NCBI GenBank assembly: GCA_028753945.1
Contig: JAPNXP010000012.1
Coordinates: 4,052,501 to 4,116,500, forward strand
Origin: Hexactinellida sp. DTS-2022
Taxonomy: Eukaryota > Porifera > Hexactinellida
DNA: 64,000 nucleotides
Reading direction: 5' to 3'
The notes beneath the pieces were generated by a model. It was not told the origin of the DNA and ran no database searches. It saw only the letters and a program-made list of their open reading frames with translations. The position numbers and the translations under genes are program-made. Every line of letters starts with the position of its first letter. Position 1 is the first letter of the stretch. Below are positions 10,516 through 20,487 of the stretch, piece by piece.

Positions 10516-13386
10516 ATGAGTGTGTCTAGTCCCACCCACAATCCAGTGTTCGAAGTATTCGGGGACTATTTTTGGAGTTCTGACCGGAACATTACAGAAG
10601 GCGTAAACGTGTTGTACGATGCTTCAAAGGTAAGTCTGAGTAACACGAAGCACCTAGCAGAGGTCTTCCAGGATCACTTAGACATGGAGCGGGAGTACAA
10701 CAAGCGACTGAGAAAGCTATCTGATAAAGTGCGGGGCGTGAATGACGATAAGAACACGATGGCCCCTGTTTGGAAGAACTTGTCTACCCTGTACACTTCA
10801 ATGAGTGAGATGCATTCACAATACCTCAAAGAACTAGCCGCTACTCAAAAATCTGTGTCCACCTATTCTATTGAAGAGAAGAAGACAGCAGCTGGTCTCA
10901 CCAAGTACTGGGAGCAGGCCAATTCCCTCAAGCAACAGTACAACAAGTCCTTCCAGCAGTACAGCACCTCTAAGAGTCAGTTTTACATAGCGTCTCAGAC
11001 ATTCCAGAAGAGCAACCAATTGGAGATTCTGTCCGCCGGGAGTGCGGACAACACGGAGCAGGAGGGAGACTTGGTGCGATCGCAGGACGAATACAAGAGC
11101 TCCGTCAACAAACACCAGAGCTCTGTCGAGCAGACAGTCGGTAAACTGTTTAGCATCTTTTTCGAGTTTGAATCTTTTGAGAAAAACAGATTCTCTAAAA
11201 TCTGTGGGATAATTCAAGACTTCATGCTTGTCTTCTCCAAATTCTTTAATCGTGTTTCAAAAATTGTCGAAGGGACTGGTGAAGGAACAAAAACTATTGA
11301 GAATAACAAGGAATCGGTATTGATCGATTTTGCATCTCGCTATGGAACCAAGGGACACCGGCCTATCTCCCCCTGCTACGACGACCCTCCGAACGTAGCA
11401 GAGCTGGAGAACGAGCTGGGACCACGCCCCATATACCGAAGTCCGTCGGGCCAGTCTATAGAATCTGACCGGTCAAAGCCCGGGACACCAAAGCCGAAGA
11501 AATCACTAAAAACTCTAAATAAGAAGGACAACGAGAAGAATAAATCGAAAGGAAAGCATTTTCTGAAAAAGAAATCTAAAACTCAACCAGACCAGAATGA
11601 ACCCTCGACCTTCAACCCCAATTTCAACCCCGAGGAGTCCCTCCAGCCCTCCAGGACCCCCTCCCCAGCGGAGACTTTACAGCCGGGATTCATTCTGGAC
11701 GAGGACGGGTATCGCGTGAGGGTAGAGAGCACTTCGCCCCGGCACGTTAACGCGTCTACCAGCAGCAGTGACTCAGACTCGGACGACACTCCCCGTGCCA
11801 ATGCTCTGCGCAACATACACATCAAACACAAGAGCGAGATTGAGAAGAGCCTGGATAACACAGCAGAACTCTACTTGGTTATTGATACCTTGAAGTTAGG
11901 AGCTCCTCGTTCCAATCTCTCTTCCAGGAAGTCTAACTCCGCTAACCAGCTATCCTCACAGCCTCCCGACTCTAGCAACGAGGACCTACTTGTTCCCCTG
12001 CGTAACGTTAACGACCCTCTGGCCGCACTGGATCTCCTCGATTCGAACTCTCTCCCTTTTGCCAGCAAGCGGCAATCTTCCATGCCCCAAGACACCGAGT
12101 TGGACAATCTTTCAAATCCGGACAGGTCCAGGACCCCCACCCCTGTGGACCCCTCCCAGGAGGCGGCAGCGTTCCCGCAGTTACCCGGGCCCCAACCCCT
12201 AATCTCCAACTTCTCAAGCGACTTCTCGTCTCCTCGTGTTAGTGCTAAGCTGTCCATGGTGCCTCTCAGCAAGGAGGACGACTTCAACTTTACAAATGAC
12301 TTTTCTAATCCCAGTGCTACTCCCACGCCTCGGTCTCTCACCTTCTCCAACTCGTACCCCTCCATTCCTCTCCCTGTAGCCACATTGCCGCCGCCTCCAT
12401 ACTACAACTCCATACTCAGACCTAAGACCGGCGGAAAACTATCGATAGGAAATCGATTGATTCAAATTATTCCTGAAGTTGACTTAGATTATCCCATAAA
12501 CTCACTCGACGACTCGCCGCATCATCAGACACCTGACGAACTCCCACGTCCGGACTCCTCTATGTCCTTCACGAGTGACGTGGCACGCGGCAGTTCCCCC
12601 GGCAGCGACACTAGCCCAATTGCAGTCAATTTCCAGGAGAAGATTCACGTGCTCTACAAGCAGAATGAACTCTCAGCCCGCTTTATTAAGCTAGAAGGAC
12701 TGCTCACTATTGCTTTCATGAACAACAGCATTGAGAGTATCCACCAACAAGATCTTGTGTTCGCTTTGGAAGACAGAAATATAGGCGAGTTAAAGTGTCT
12801 GCAACCGAGCCTCCTCTCCCAGAGCGAGGAGGAGTTCTCTTTCAGAATGGAGTCTCTTCAGGAGCATCTGCTCCAGGAGAGAGCCACTGCCCCCGCGCTG
12901 AGCTACACCCTCCTGCAGGCCCTCACCTACTCCGTCAAGCTTCCGGTGTCCGCCGCTCCTCTCTTGCTCGATGTGAATTGGGACTGCGATTCTATCGTGG
13001 GACAGACCTCACTCAGTATCAAGTACACGTATAACCCAGATGGATTCCCCTTGCTCTCTCCGCATCCCCTTGAGGATGTGGTATTCTCAATCAAATACGG
13101 GAGTAAGATAAGCGAGTGTGAGTTGCTACCAGCGGGACATTTCATAAAGCACACTAATACGGTCATTTGGAAGCGAGACATTGTCTCTTCGCAGACAAAT
13201 ACCACTGAGACTCTGAATGCTATATTAACACACTTCCCAGATCTCAGACTGACACAGCTGGTAGAAGTGTCATTCAAAGCCAGCGGTACCCTATCCTCTG
13301 TCCTATTTAGACTGAAGCGTCCCGGCTACAGTATAGCTAGGACCAAGCGGGGTCTCATTAGCGGAGTCTACAAGAGTGAGAACTGA
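10516..13386 (+). CDS. FCHO2: FCHO-family F-BAR/muHD endocytic adaptor (FCHO1/FCHO2-like)
   Basis: A single open frame of 956 codons. FCHO proteins bend and bind the plasma membrane and recruit AP-2, Eps15 and intersectin at the start of clathrin coat assembly. The F-BAR domain covers roughly residues 5-270 (it begins VFEVFGDYFWSS, then the typical NTKHLAEVFQDHLDMEREY). A Ser/Pro-rich disordered linker covers about 290-690, with a basic KPKKSLKTLNKK stretch. A C-terminal mu-homology domain covers about 700-955 (INVNFQEKIHVLYKQ-like opening, LEGLLTIAFMNN). The length fits the family (human FCHO2 is about 810, FCHO1 about 890). The ATG at 10516 directly precedes the F-BAR start, so it is the natural start. 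AATAAA follows at 13411. Complete lack of introns is unusual for this gene. Vertebrate FCHO1/FCHO2 split later, so the symbol means family only. Confidence 0.92.
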   Translation: MSVSSPTHNPVFEVFGDYFWSSDRNITEGVNVLYDASKVSLSNTKHLAEVFQDHLDMEREYNKRLRKLSDKVRGVNDDKNTMAPVWKNLSTLYTSMSEMHSQYLKELAATQKSVSTYSIEEKKTAAGLTKYWEQANSLKQQYNKSFQQYSTSKSQFYIASQTFQKSNQLEILSAGSADNTEQEGDLVRSQDEYKSSVNKHQSSVEQTVGKLFSIFFEFESFEKNRFSKICGIIQDFMLVFSKFFNRVSKIVEGTGEGTKTIENNKESVLIDFASRYGTKGHRPISPCYDDPPNVAELENELGPRPIYRSPSGQSIESDRSKPGTPKPKKSLKTLNKKDNEKNKSKGKHFLKKKSKTQPDQNEPSTFNPNFNPEESLQPSRTPSPAETLQPGFILDEDGYRVRVESTSPRHVNASTSSSDSDSDDTPRANALRNIHIKHKSEIEKSLDNTAELYLVIDTLKLGAPRSNLSSRKSNSANQLSSQPPDSSNEDLLVPLRNVNDPLAALDLLDSNSLPFASKRQSSMPQDTELDNLSNPDRSRTPTPVDPSQEAAAFPQLPGPQPLISNFSSDFSSPRVSAKLSMVPLSKEDDFNFTNDFSNPSATPTPRSLTFSNSYPSIPLPVATLPPPPYYNSILRPKTGGKLSIGNRLIQIIPEVDLDYPINSLDDSPHHQTPDELPRPDSSMSFTSDVARGSSPGSDTSPIAVNFQEKIHVLYKQNELSARFIKLEGLLTIAFMNNSIESIHQQDLVFALEDRNIGELKCLQPSLLSQSEEEFSFRMESLQEHLLQERATAPALSYTLLQALTYSVKLPVSAAPLLLDVNWDCDSIVGQTSLSIKYTYNPDGFPLLSPHPLEDVVFSIKYGSKISECELLPAGHFIKHTNTVIWKRDIVSSQTNTTETLNAILTHFPDLRLTQLVEVSFKASGTLSSVLFRLKRPGYSIARTKRGLISGVYKSEN

Positions 13387-13566
13387 CTCAGATATCAATC
13401 TCAGCCCAACAATAAATATGTAATTAAATGATTTAATGTATTCTTAACCCAAACTGACTTCTGCTTGTGGAATAATCTGTATTACAACTGTTGTATTGCT
13501 ACCATGTATGTCATTTCTATTTTTGATCTAAGAGTTAAAATTATCAACACATAAAATTTAAATCCC

Positions 13567-13731
13567 GCACGAAACTGTTTGGTTCGCCTAATAGCAATTG
13601 CTCCAATAGCAAGGTTATTTTTTGTCCACAAGCGAGCATTTAATGCTAATTTTGTTCCTCTAATATCAAATTCGCCTATTAGGCATTAGCAAGCAAATTT
13701 CGTGCGAAGTGCGACTTGCTATTAGGCGAAC
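13567..13731. mobile_element. Small MITE, about 165 bp
   Basis: Inverted arms GTTCGCCTAATAGCAA (13582-13597) and its exact inverse (13716-13731), plus 'cgcacgaaa' against 'tttcgtgcg'. A diverged relative is at about 49880-49935. The superfamily is not assigned. Confidence 0.6.
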
Positions 13732-14709
13732 ATTATACAATTCATTTTGATATTAACTTCCTGGACTAAGTTTTCGTCATAATTATGCAATCCCTCTCAT
13801 CATGGGATAATTAATCTTTAATTAATTAATTAAACATTCGAAGTCTTCACTATTCAAACATTAATTAAATTATATTTAACTAAAGATAAAATGTAATTTG
13901 AATATTGAATTCTAGTTAAATTAAAGATTGGAACGGCCTGTGCAACCAGAAGAAGTACACTCCCATCCCGTCCGTGGGTTTTTTTTTTTAATATTTAGGC
14001 TTGTTCTTAATTTTAGAATTTGGATGTGTGTTTTTTTTACATTAAAGACTCTGTTTATAGTTTCTCTTGTCACTGATAGTTTTAACGCCTTCGGATTTGT
14101 GTAGAAAATTCACTCTAATATTTTGGGGATGCTCTTATCAAAATATTTACTCTCTTTTTTCTTTCGCTTTCGCCAGATCTCTTCGACTAATGTAGTATCC
14201 TGAAATGTACAAAAATCCTTTGTTCTCTTAAAAACTTTGTTGCTCATAGGCTCTATTCCAAATTTGAAAGCATTTATTCTACCTTCTGGACTCCTAGCAA
14301 TTTCCTTAAGTAATCTCCTGGTCTAAGTTTATTCTCGTTGTTAAGAATATTCTTTTTAAGAATTCTCATCCAATTTCTACAATTGCATTTTACTATGCCT
14401 TACATTGATTTCACATGGTGACATAACTGGACTTAATATCAGACTACTCCAAATAGGACATATTGGCATATATTATATGACTAAAAAATCAGGCAACGCT
14501 GGTAGATAATCAGGGGTGGTGAATCTGCTGTTAACAGCCATTTTGGCTGTTTGCTGTTAACAGCTAAGAATTCGTCCCCAATTGGCATTAAACCTTAACT
14601 ACATTTAAGTCGCCTTTAAGTTGTTAATTATCGCCAAATTAAACTGTTAACAGCCAATGTGAGCTGTTGACGTGGAGACATGTACCCAACTCACATTAGA
14701 GCACTCATT
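13732..14709. other. Intergenic; palindrome cluster
   Basis: AT-rich. The 12-bp palindrome GCTGTTAACAGC occurs at 14527-14538 and 14553-14564, with a related CTGTTAACAG at about 14644. These look like the inverted ends of a small element of roughly 150 bp. A possible decayed coding piece is listed separately. Confidence 0.5.
14110..14322 (-). pseudogene. Possible decayed coding fragment, unknown family
   Basis: The reverse strand is open for about 70 codons to a TGA at 14110-14112, with protein-like composition (for example FKFGIEPMSNKVFKRTKD and LVEEIWRKRKKKESK). Immediately upstream another frame is open for about 30 codons (MRILKKNILNNENKLRPGD). This suggests one gene piece broken by an indel, or an exon boundary near 14322. 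I do not recognise the family and chance is not excluded. Confidence 0.25.
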
Positions 14710-17080
14710 CATAGCCTACTCTATATATGGCCTGACAGTAGATATACCAGGGATGCACAAGAAGATGGGAAATTTTAATTTTTTAATGTTTTCTATATTG
14801 AACTACGAAGTTCTTTATGGGTCTCTAGGTCGTAAACATAACTCAGCAGTGCTAGCCCGTGATTAATATTAGCTGTAATGAGAACGGTGATTGGATTTTC
14901 ATAATTTAATAGTAATAATAAACACAAACAGTACAATTTCTAATATTAATATACAGTAAATAATACACAATTATTTGCTTTCTTTCCTCTCTCCTCTTTC
15001 TCTCTCTGGCTCTAGCAGTGACATACGACACACTTAACTACATAATAGAAATAAGAATAACAGAGTAATACAAATCATGGTAAATACAAATAAGTAGACA
15101 CATAATTAAGAGAATTTCTTAAATTTACGCTTTCTATACTTTTTGAAAGAACCAGCGAGTTATAATTCTTAACTTTGTTTGCAATAAAGCAATTCGCTGC
15201 AGTAAAGACGAGATTCGATAAGATGTTCCAACTAAACACACCACAGCTAATTCAAGTAGACTTTCAAATACTTGGATCACGATTATCACTATCTTCCGAA
15301 TACATCAACGTGAGTTCAACTAGTAATAAATATTCTAGAAGGTCCACTTACAAGCTTCGCCATCAGCTCTTTATTGTTTTCGATGGCACTAAAGGTCTTC
15401 CATATAACAAATATGGAATTCAAAACTGGCTCAGATGGATATTTAAGTCCGCCACGGTCCGTTAGCTGCAGAAGTTTATACTAGGAGTCCAGGTCTAAAT
15501 CAAGGAGAAATTCTTTATCAACTGTTAGCATATGTACAGACATGACACGGTTTTGTTCGTTCAGGTACTGATGGACAGTATAGCCTGCAATAAAGTCTAA
15601 TGATTGAAGCAACTGTGAACCACAATCAATTGTTGATAAATCATTAATCGCATCAAGAAATGGCTCCGAATTGAACTCACCATCAGTTGTGGAATACGCT
15701 ATACGTAGAAGAAATGACTTAACAAATGACTGAATACATAGATTGAAAGGAAGTGTCTTGTTGGTCAGCAAATATGTTTCATTATGCTAGAAAGTTTAAG
15801 TCGACGCTCGGTTCAAGGATTTGAAGATAGGAGATGTGATAATTAGAACCCGACATCATACGGTATAGACCGAAATGGTCCAAGGGATCCGTCTGTAGAA
15901 AGGAGGACAAGACAACAGATATGTAAAGCCACAAGATTGAGTCAAATGATTGGTAATTTGTGGTAAGGTAATACAAGCATGTCTAAAGCTGGTGTAAGTT
16001 GTTTACTCAGTTTGCCAAATTTTTCTGGTAAAGTTTGCCAAGCATCTAACCAAAACTACCTGAGTCAAAAATAGAAATCGCTCGTCATTAAAAGTCAAAG
16101 GTCTAGAGAAATTATCGTTCAAACGTATTCCTTTAAATGGTGTGTTAAAGCAAGTTCCTGCAAAACAGATTCAATTTCTCGGATGTCACTAATTGCAGCA
16201 ATGGAAACGGATATACTCTGTCTATTAAAATAGGCTGAGGTGGATAAATAAGCATTGATTTCAAGGTACAAATCTACTGAGATATTTTGTCAGCCATTTT
16301 AGCGAGAACAAACGTTGTGTTGCTTTCATTACGGAACCACACCAACCAACTATAAGGTAAAGAAATCAAGGTTAACTTATCTTTCAAGTCCTGTGGAGAG
16401 TTGACCACAAACTTCTCTTTCTCTTGACTCTCGGATCTCAAGCTGAGTTGTAGTGTTTGGTTCATCAATTCTTCCTCTTTTGCATCGTATGAGAAGCGAT
16501 TCCGTTTGTAAGGTTTGGATGAGTAATATGCTGGGCAGCAGGGCAGTAAACTTGGTACAGCGCCTTCCTTCAGCTTTGGATTTGCCCGCGGTACTTCAGT
16601 AAAAGTACCATCTCCTCTTGGGACTTGGAAAGTGTAGTCTATGTTTTCTTTCTGAAAATGGTTGATACATACATAGACCACCTTCAGGTCACCGATATCC
16701 TCGCGACGAAGAGCGCATGTCCAGGCATGATTCAGGGTTGGTGGATTTTGAGGCATCTTGAACACAAGGAACATGGTCATCAGGGTTGTAGTTGTTCTTG
16801 CATCCGGGAACAGAACACGAGTTAGGCATGAATAGAAGCTAATATGAATAAAATACCAAAGCGAAATTAAAAGGATGAGATTTTACGTCAATAGAAGAGT
16901 TTGGAATAAAATCTGATCAATAATTGTATATATTTCAAGAATATTTCTAATTAATGTGGTTGATTATGATTATTATTTTTGAAATTAAATATTGTGGTTG
17001 GATAAATATTACCATCTTCTCCTTCATCCTTGGTCCACATTTTCTAGGTTACTGTCAGGCCATATATAGAGTAGGCTATG
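14710..17080 (-). mobile_element. Deleted P element (THAP/P superfamily), 2371 bp, perfect 31-bp termini
   Basis: The first 31 bases (starting CATAGCCTACTCTATATATG) are the exact inverse of the last 31 (17050-17080). ACTCATT flanks both sides (14703-14709 and 17081-17087). On the reverse strand, a THAP N-terminus starts at 16829 (MPNSCSVPGCKNNY). It shifts frame after about 28 codons into the 16274-16780 frame. C-terminal transposase pieces lie at 15782-15976 (contains DPLDHFGLYRMMSGS) and 15481-15771 (GYTVHQYLNEQN). The middle of the transposase is missing. It differs in terminal sequence from the 19742 element, so it is a separate subfamily. Confidence 0.9.
16274..16829 (-). pseudogene. THAP-domain N-terminus of a broken P transposase
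   Basis: Reads MPNSCSVPGCKNNY from 16829, giving the first CxxxxC pair of the THAP zinc finger. After a frameshift near 16745 it continues with VYVCINHFQKENIDY (the C-x2-H pair) and NPKLKEGAVPSLLP, matching the AVPS-type motif after the finger. The aligned region of the intact copy at 20488-23367 has the same order (CSAPGCKSNY, YVCMHHFHPKDI, LCQNAVPSCP). Confidence 0.85.
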
Positions 17081-17087
17081 ACTCATT

Positions 17088-17907
17088 CTATCCCTATTAA
17101 GTATTTGCGCAAGGTTCTCCACTATCTTAGGTAGTTTTACAGCACAGGTGCTTTTACGATCTGATTACCTTGTGGCGATTTGTTTATTTGGCGGATTAGT
17201 ATCTTTACTGTAGTTATCACTTGTTACTTCACATGAAACAAAGGGAAATAAACTTAGGTAAAGTCAAAGACCTCATTTAATCATCAATTTAGTTCCATTT
17301 TCATACAATTCTATCATTTTATAAATACAAATTTATCATTTACATTCAGTTTGCAGTTTTTGATATTTATTTGTATTTCAATATAATATTTCTTATTTGC
17401 TTGAGTATCTGTTAAATCTGGATTATTTTTACTTATTTATACTATAGTATAGTGGCCCAGTATTGAAATCACTGCCTTTATTTTGTCTGTATTACAAAAA
17501 AAGCAACAATCTTGGATTGCTGGGTTGCCGTGGGATGGAATTTTTAATTCCATCCCATACGCACAATCTGAGTGATAGAAATAAATTGATTTAAAATATC
17601 TAAAGTTAAATCCGTGTCGGGCTGTCGGCAGCATTTATTTTCGAGGCACAATATTGTTTATTTGGTAGTTGAGTGGTTGTACAGTTGTACTTCCGAAAGA
17701 AAATTTTGTCACACAGCTGTAAGATAGATATTTATATGTCATCAAAATTAGTGATAATGACATATAAATTTAGAAAGATTTTTCCTTTAAAACTATTGTA
17801 CTGGGTAGCAAGTATTTGGAGTAGGGAGTAAATACAGTATGCCAATATGCGAGTCCGCATAATGTAAAAACACTCACAAACCTCATAATTTATTGAATTA
17901 CTAGCCA
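17088..17907. other. Intergenic with repeat scraps
   Basis: Positions 17440-17485 are a reversed Fold-1 end unit ('ctatagtatagtggcccagt..'). Positions 17520-17560 carry a scrap of the 'ggttgccgtggga' hAT family seen whole at 46693 and 29249. No gene seen. Confidence 0.6.
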
Positions 17908-18138
17908 GAACTGGAAGGATATGAACAACATAATGGGGATCCCACCATAAGCTTGAGGATGTGGGTCGGTATCCCCGTTAGCTCTAGGGAGTCGAGGAAC
18001 TCGATCGGGTACTGCTCCACCTCTCCATCGTTCATACATACTTATATTCCTTTTCTTTTCCTGGGAACTTGTTCATGAGCCAGGTGTTCAGCTGGTTGAC
18101 ATTCGTGTTCAGTGGGGAGAGGATCGCCTCTCAGTAAG
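17908..18138 (-). pseudogene. Helitron/PIF1-type helicase relic
   Basis: The reverse strand reads EAILSPLNTNVNQLN and then WLMNKFPGKEKEY. After a shift it reads EVEQYPIEFLDSLELTGIP, then THILKLMVGSP. This is the order seen in the C-terminal part of PIF1-like helicases of Helitrons (AILTPKN.., the E-F-L-N-S-L block, PPH.L.LK.G.PIMLLRN). At least two frame breaks and one stop are present. It is the only helicase piece in the window and could come from the autonomous partner of the Helentron-like pieces. A host PIF1 gene is less likely. Confidence 0.65.
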
Positions 18139-18247
18139 CCACTCTTTAATTGAAGTTTACTTATTAATTATTGTTGTTAACTTTTATAGTCTCCAAAAGA
18201 CATACTCATTGCAAACCCATTCAAGATACGTATGTACAAGTGCAATG

Positions 18248-18642
18248 CAGAGTGGACCATGGGTCGATGGGTCATGAGTCAGTTGGGTCACCTAAATCGA
18301 TGGGTCAGATGGGTCATGGGTCACGGCTCCGTGACCCATGACCCATTTGGAATTTCAATGTATTCTTCAGTTAAATACGTATCACTCATCATCTTCATCA
18401 TTATTATAACAATGATGTGCATTGAAATACTAAACATATTCGACATTGCAACAAGTAGGTTTGTTGAGGTAATTTATACGGTTATTCTGTTAATGTTAGA
18501 GTATAGTATTTAGATATTTAAAATTGTGTGATGGGTCAATGGGTCATGGGTCAGAAATGGGATGGGTCAATGGGTCATGGGTCAGAAATGGGATGGGTCA
18601 GATGGGTCATGGGTCACCAATGTTGACCCATGGTCCACTCTG
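18248..18642. mobile_element. hAT MITE, 395 bp, sister of 9891-10318
   Basis: Same CAGAGTGGACCATGGGTC termini and TGGGTCA arrays as the 9891 copy, in opposite orientation. Flanks are gtgcaatg (18240-18247) and gtgcaagg (18643-18650), 7 of 8 matching. The two copies also share the interior around 'cattgcaacaagtaggtttgtt'. The reading frame at 18232-18513 is a translation of the repeat. Confidence 0.92.
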
Positions 18643-18650
18643 GTGCAAGG

Positions 18651-18929
18651 GTGTTTAACAGTTTAACAAAATAATTATCAAAGAGAAAATAATTTCCAAC
18701 AATGAAGAAAATAAGTTTATTTGTTGTAAATTCGAAGACGAAAACAAGAGTGTCTGCAATGCAATAGTTCTTGAGGAGGGGTAAGTCAGTTTATTTAAAT
18801 AGAAAGCTACTTATTTAAGTGAAGTGCATTAATTATTTGCAAATTTACGTTTAGATAAGACCAGAGATGGAACCGGTCGGGATTTTTTTCAGTAGCATTA
18901 CTCTACTCTACATGCCGAAGTAGAAGCTG
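18651..18929. other. Intergenic, no gene seen
   Basis: AT-rich, nothing recognised. Confidence 0.5.
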
Positions 18930-19630
18930 TTCCCGAAGAAGGAGCTTCGTTTTCAAGAGTAGCTGAGCATGAATCTCAAATACCGTTAGTATATGAGCAA
19001 GACTATGATGATGAGGTATTTTCGGAAGTAGCGGAGCAGAGGAAGATTTGCTCGCAACAGCAATAGAAAATAATTACCCGGATGAAAATATCCTATATCC
19101 AGATTTGACAATGTCCCCTCGAGAATCTCTCCAAACATGGGGAATCAAACCTGCAGGCATGAGACATTTAATACAGTTGTCTATCCCAATATCACAGTAT
19201 CTTTTAATGATACACAAAGGACAAATGATGTTTCAGATATTATCTTTTCTTCCCCCGAATCTTCGCAGCAATCTATTTAGGATGAATTCTTCACACCAGA
19301 TATGTCACTGTCAGTAACAAATTAAATACTTTACCCCCCCAAAGAGCAAACTTTGCTCGATTTTGAAGAATGGATGGCATCTATGGATGGTGGATGTCAC
19401 ACCCAGGACACTTGCTACAAAGCAAAAATGATACTATCCAACATATTAGATTCAGTAAAAATTGAAGAGATACTGAATGCCGATAAGGTTTGCAAATATT
19501 TTGCCTCCAGGCAAATGCGGAAGGAACTAACTGCGAGCAGCACAGATGTTTATCTCCGGTTTTATTCCTCATTTACGCTCTTCATTCACCAAAAGTTTAA
19601 GACAGTTCCCCCTCAATATTTACAGTGACA
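18930..19630 (+). pseudogene. Decayed transposon-derived fragment, possibly N-terminal tyrosine-recombinase region
   Basis: Two forward frames (about 19020-19170 and 19353-19628) are protein-like. The second reads LDFEEWMASMDGG and then KMILSNILDSVKIEEIL. A short 'F-x2-W-x-x-S/T-x-D-G-G' motif followed by a helix is typical of the core-binding region of Crypton-like recombinases, but this is from memory and weak. It lies just outside the P element that starts at 19742. Several stops break it. Confidence 0.3.
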
Positions 19631-19741
19631 TTGAACAAAGAGTACATAGGTATGTCCCATTTGAGTTACCATTTAATATATTTCCCCTAATTAACTTCTC
19701 ATTTTGAATATAGTAGAACTTGTGTAGTATGAGCCCTGCGG

Positions 19742-20285
19742 CATAGATGCATTATACGATCATACGTTATACGTTCGGGGAGCGTATAATGGATCATATA
19801 TACGTATAATGGATCATATATACGTTCGAGCGTATAATCAACGTATAACAAATGGCCAACGTATGATACCATCATACGATGAAACTGAATTTAGTCAATT
19901 TAGTAAAAACTAAAACGTGACTATTAGTGATGCTAAGGAAGACAGGTTTCTTCGATACATAACGTATGGTAACGTATAATGAACGTATAATGAACGTATG
20001 ATGAACGTATGATAACGTATGGTAACGTATAATGAACGTATGATAACGTATGATGAACGTATGATAACGTATGGTAACGTATAATGAACGTATAATGAAC
20101 GTATGATAACGTATGATAACGTATGGTAACGTATAATGAACGTATGATGAACGTATAATGAAAATCGTATAAAATCATTATACGTTATACGTCGTATGAT
20201 GATTATACGTTTTGACCATATGATCCTCTAACGTATGATGGCATTATACGTTCACCTAACGTATAATGGCACCATATATACGTTA
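19742..20285. repeat. CGTATAATG/CGTATGATG subterminal array
   Basis: Dozens of near-tandem 9-11-bp units (AACGTATGATG, AACGTATAATG, AACGTATGGT) in both orientations fill the left subterminal region. The matching right end has only about 30 bp of the same motif, so the array is strongly asymmetric. It lies downstream of the transposase stop codon. It could be a transposase-binding array or replication-slippage growth. Confidence 0.85.
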
Positions 20286-20487
20286 TACCGTGGAGTACGA
20301 AAGATAAGGAGGGAGTACTGTTATGATAAAATGGACCATGGACTGGTTAGAAGTCCCAATTATTATTTTATTGAAAGTGAACACAATAAAGTCACACAAC
20401 TAAAGTAAATTCTAAGAAAGGTTAACACACCTAAAGGTATTACACACAGGGTCAATTAACACACACAAGGTTAAAACTGAGGTAAAA

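Noticed and set aside
10834-12383. Reverse-strand frames across FCHO
   Set aside because: Shadows of the FCHO frame; low-complexity composition driven by its codon use.
18232-18513. 93-codon forward frame
   Set aside because: It translates the TGGGTCA arrays of a hAT MITE.
19742-20285. Regularly repeated short units resembling a CRISPR array
   Set aside because: Units are 9-11 bp with no unique spacers, lie inside a P element, and match its terminal motif.
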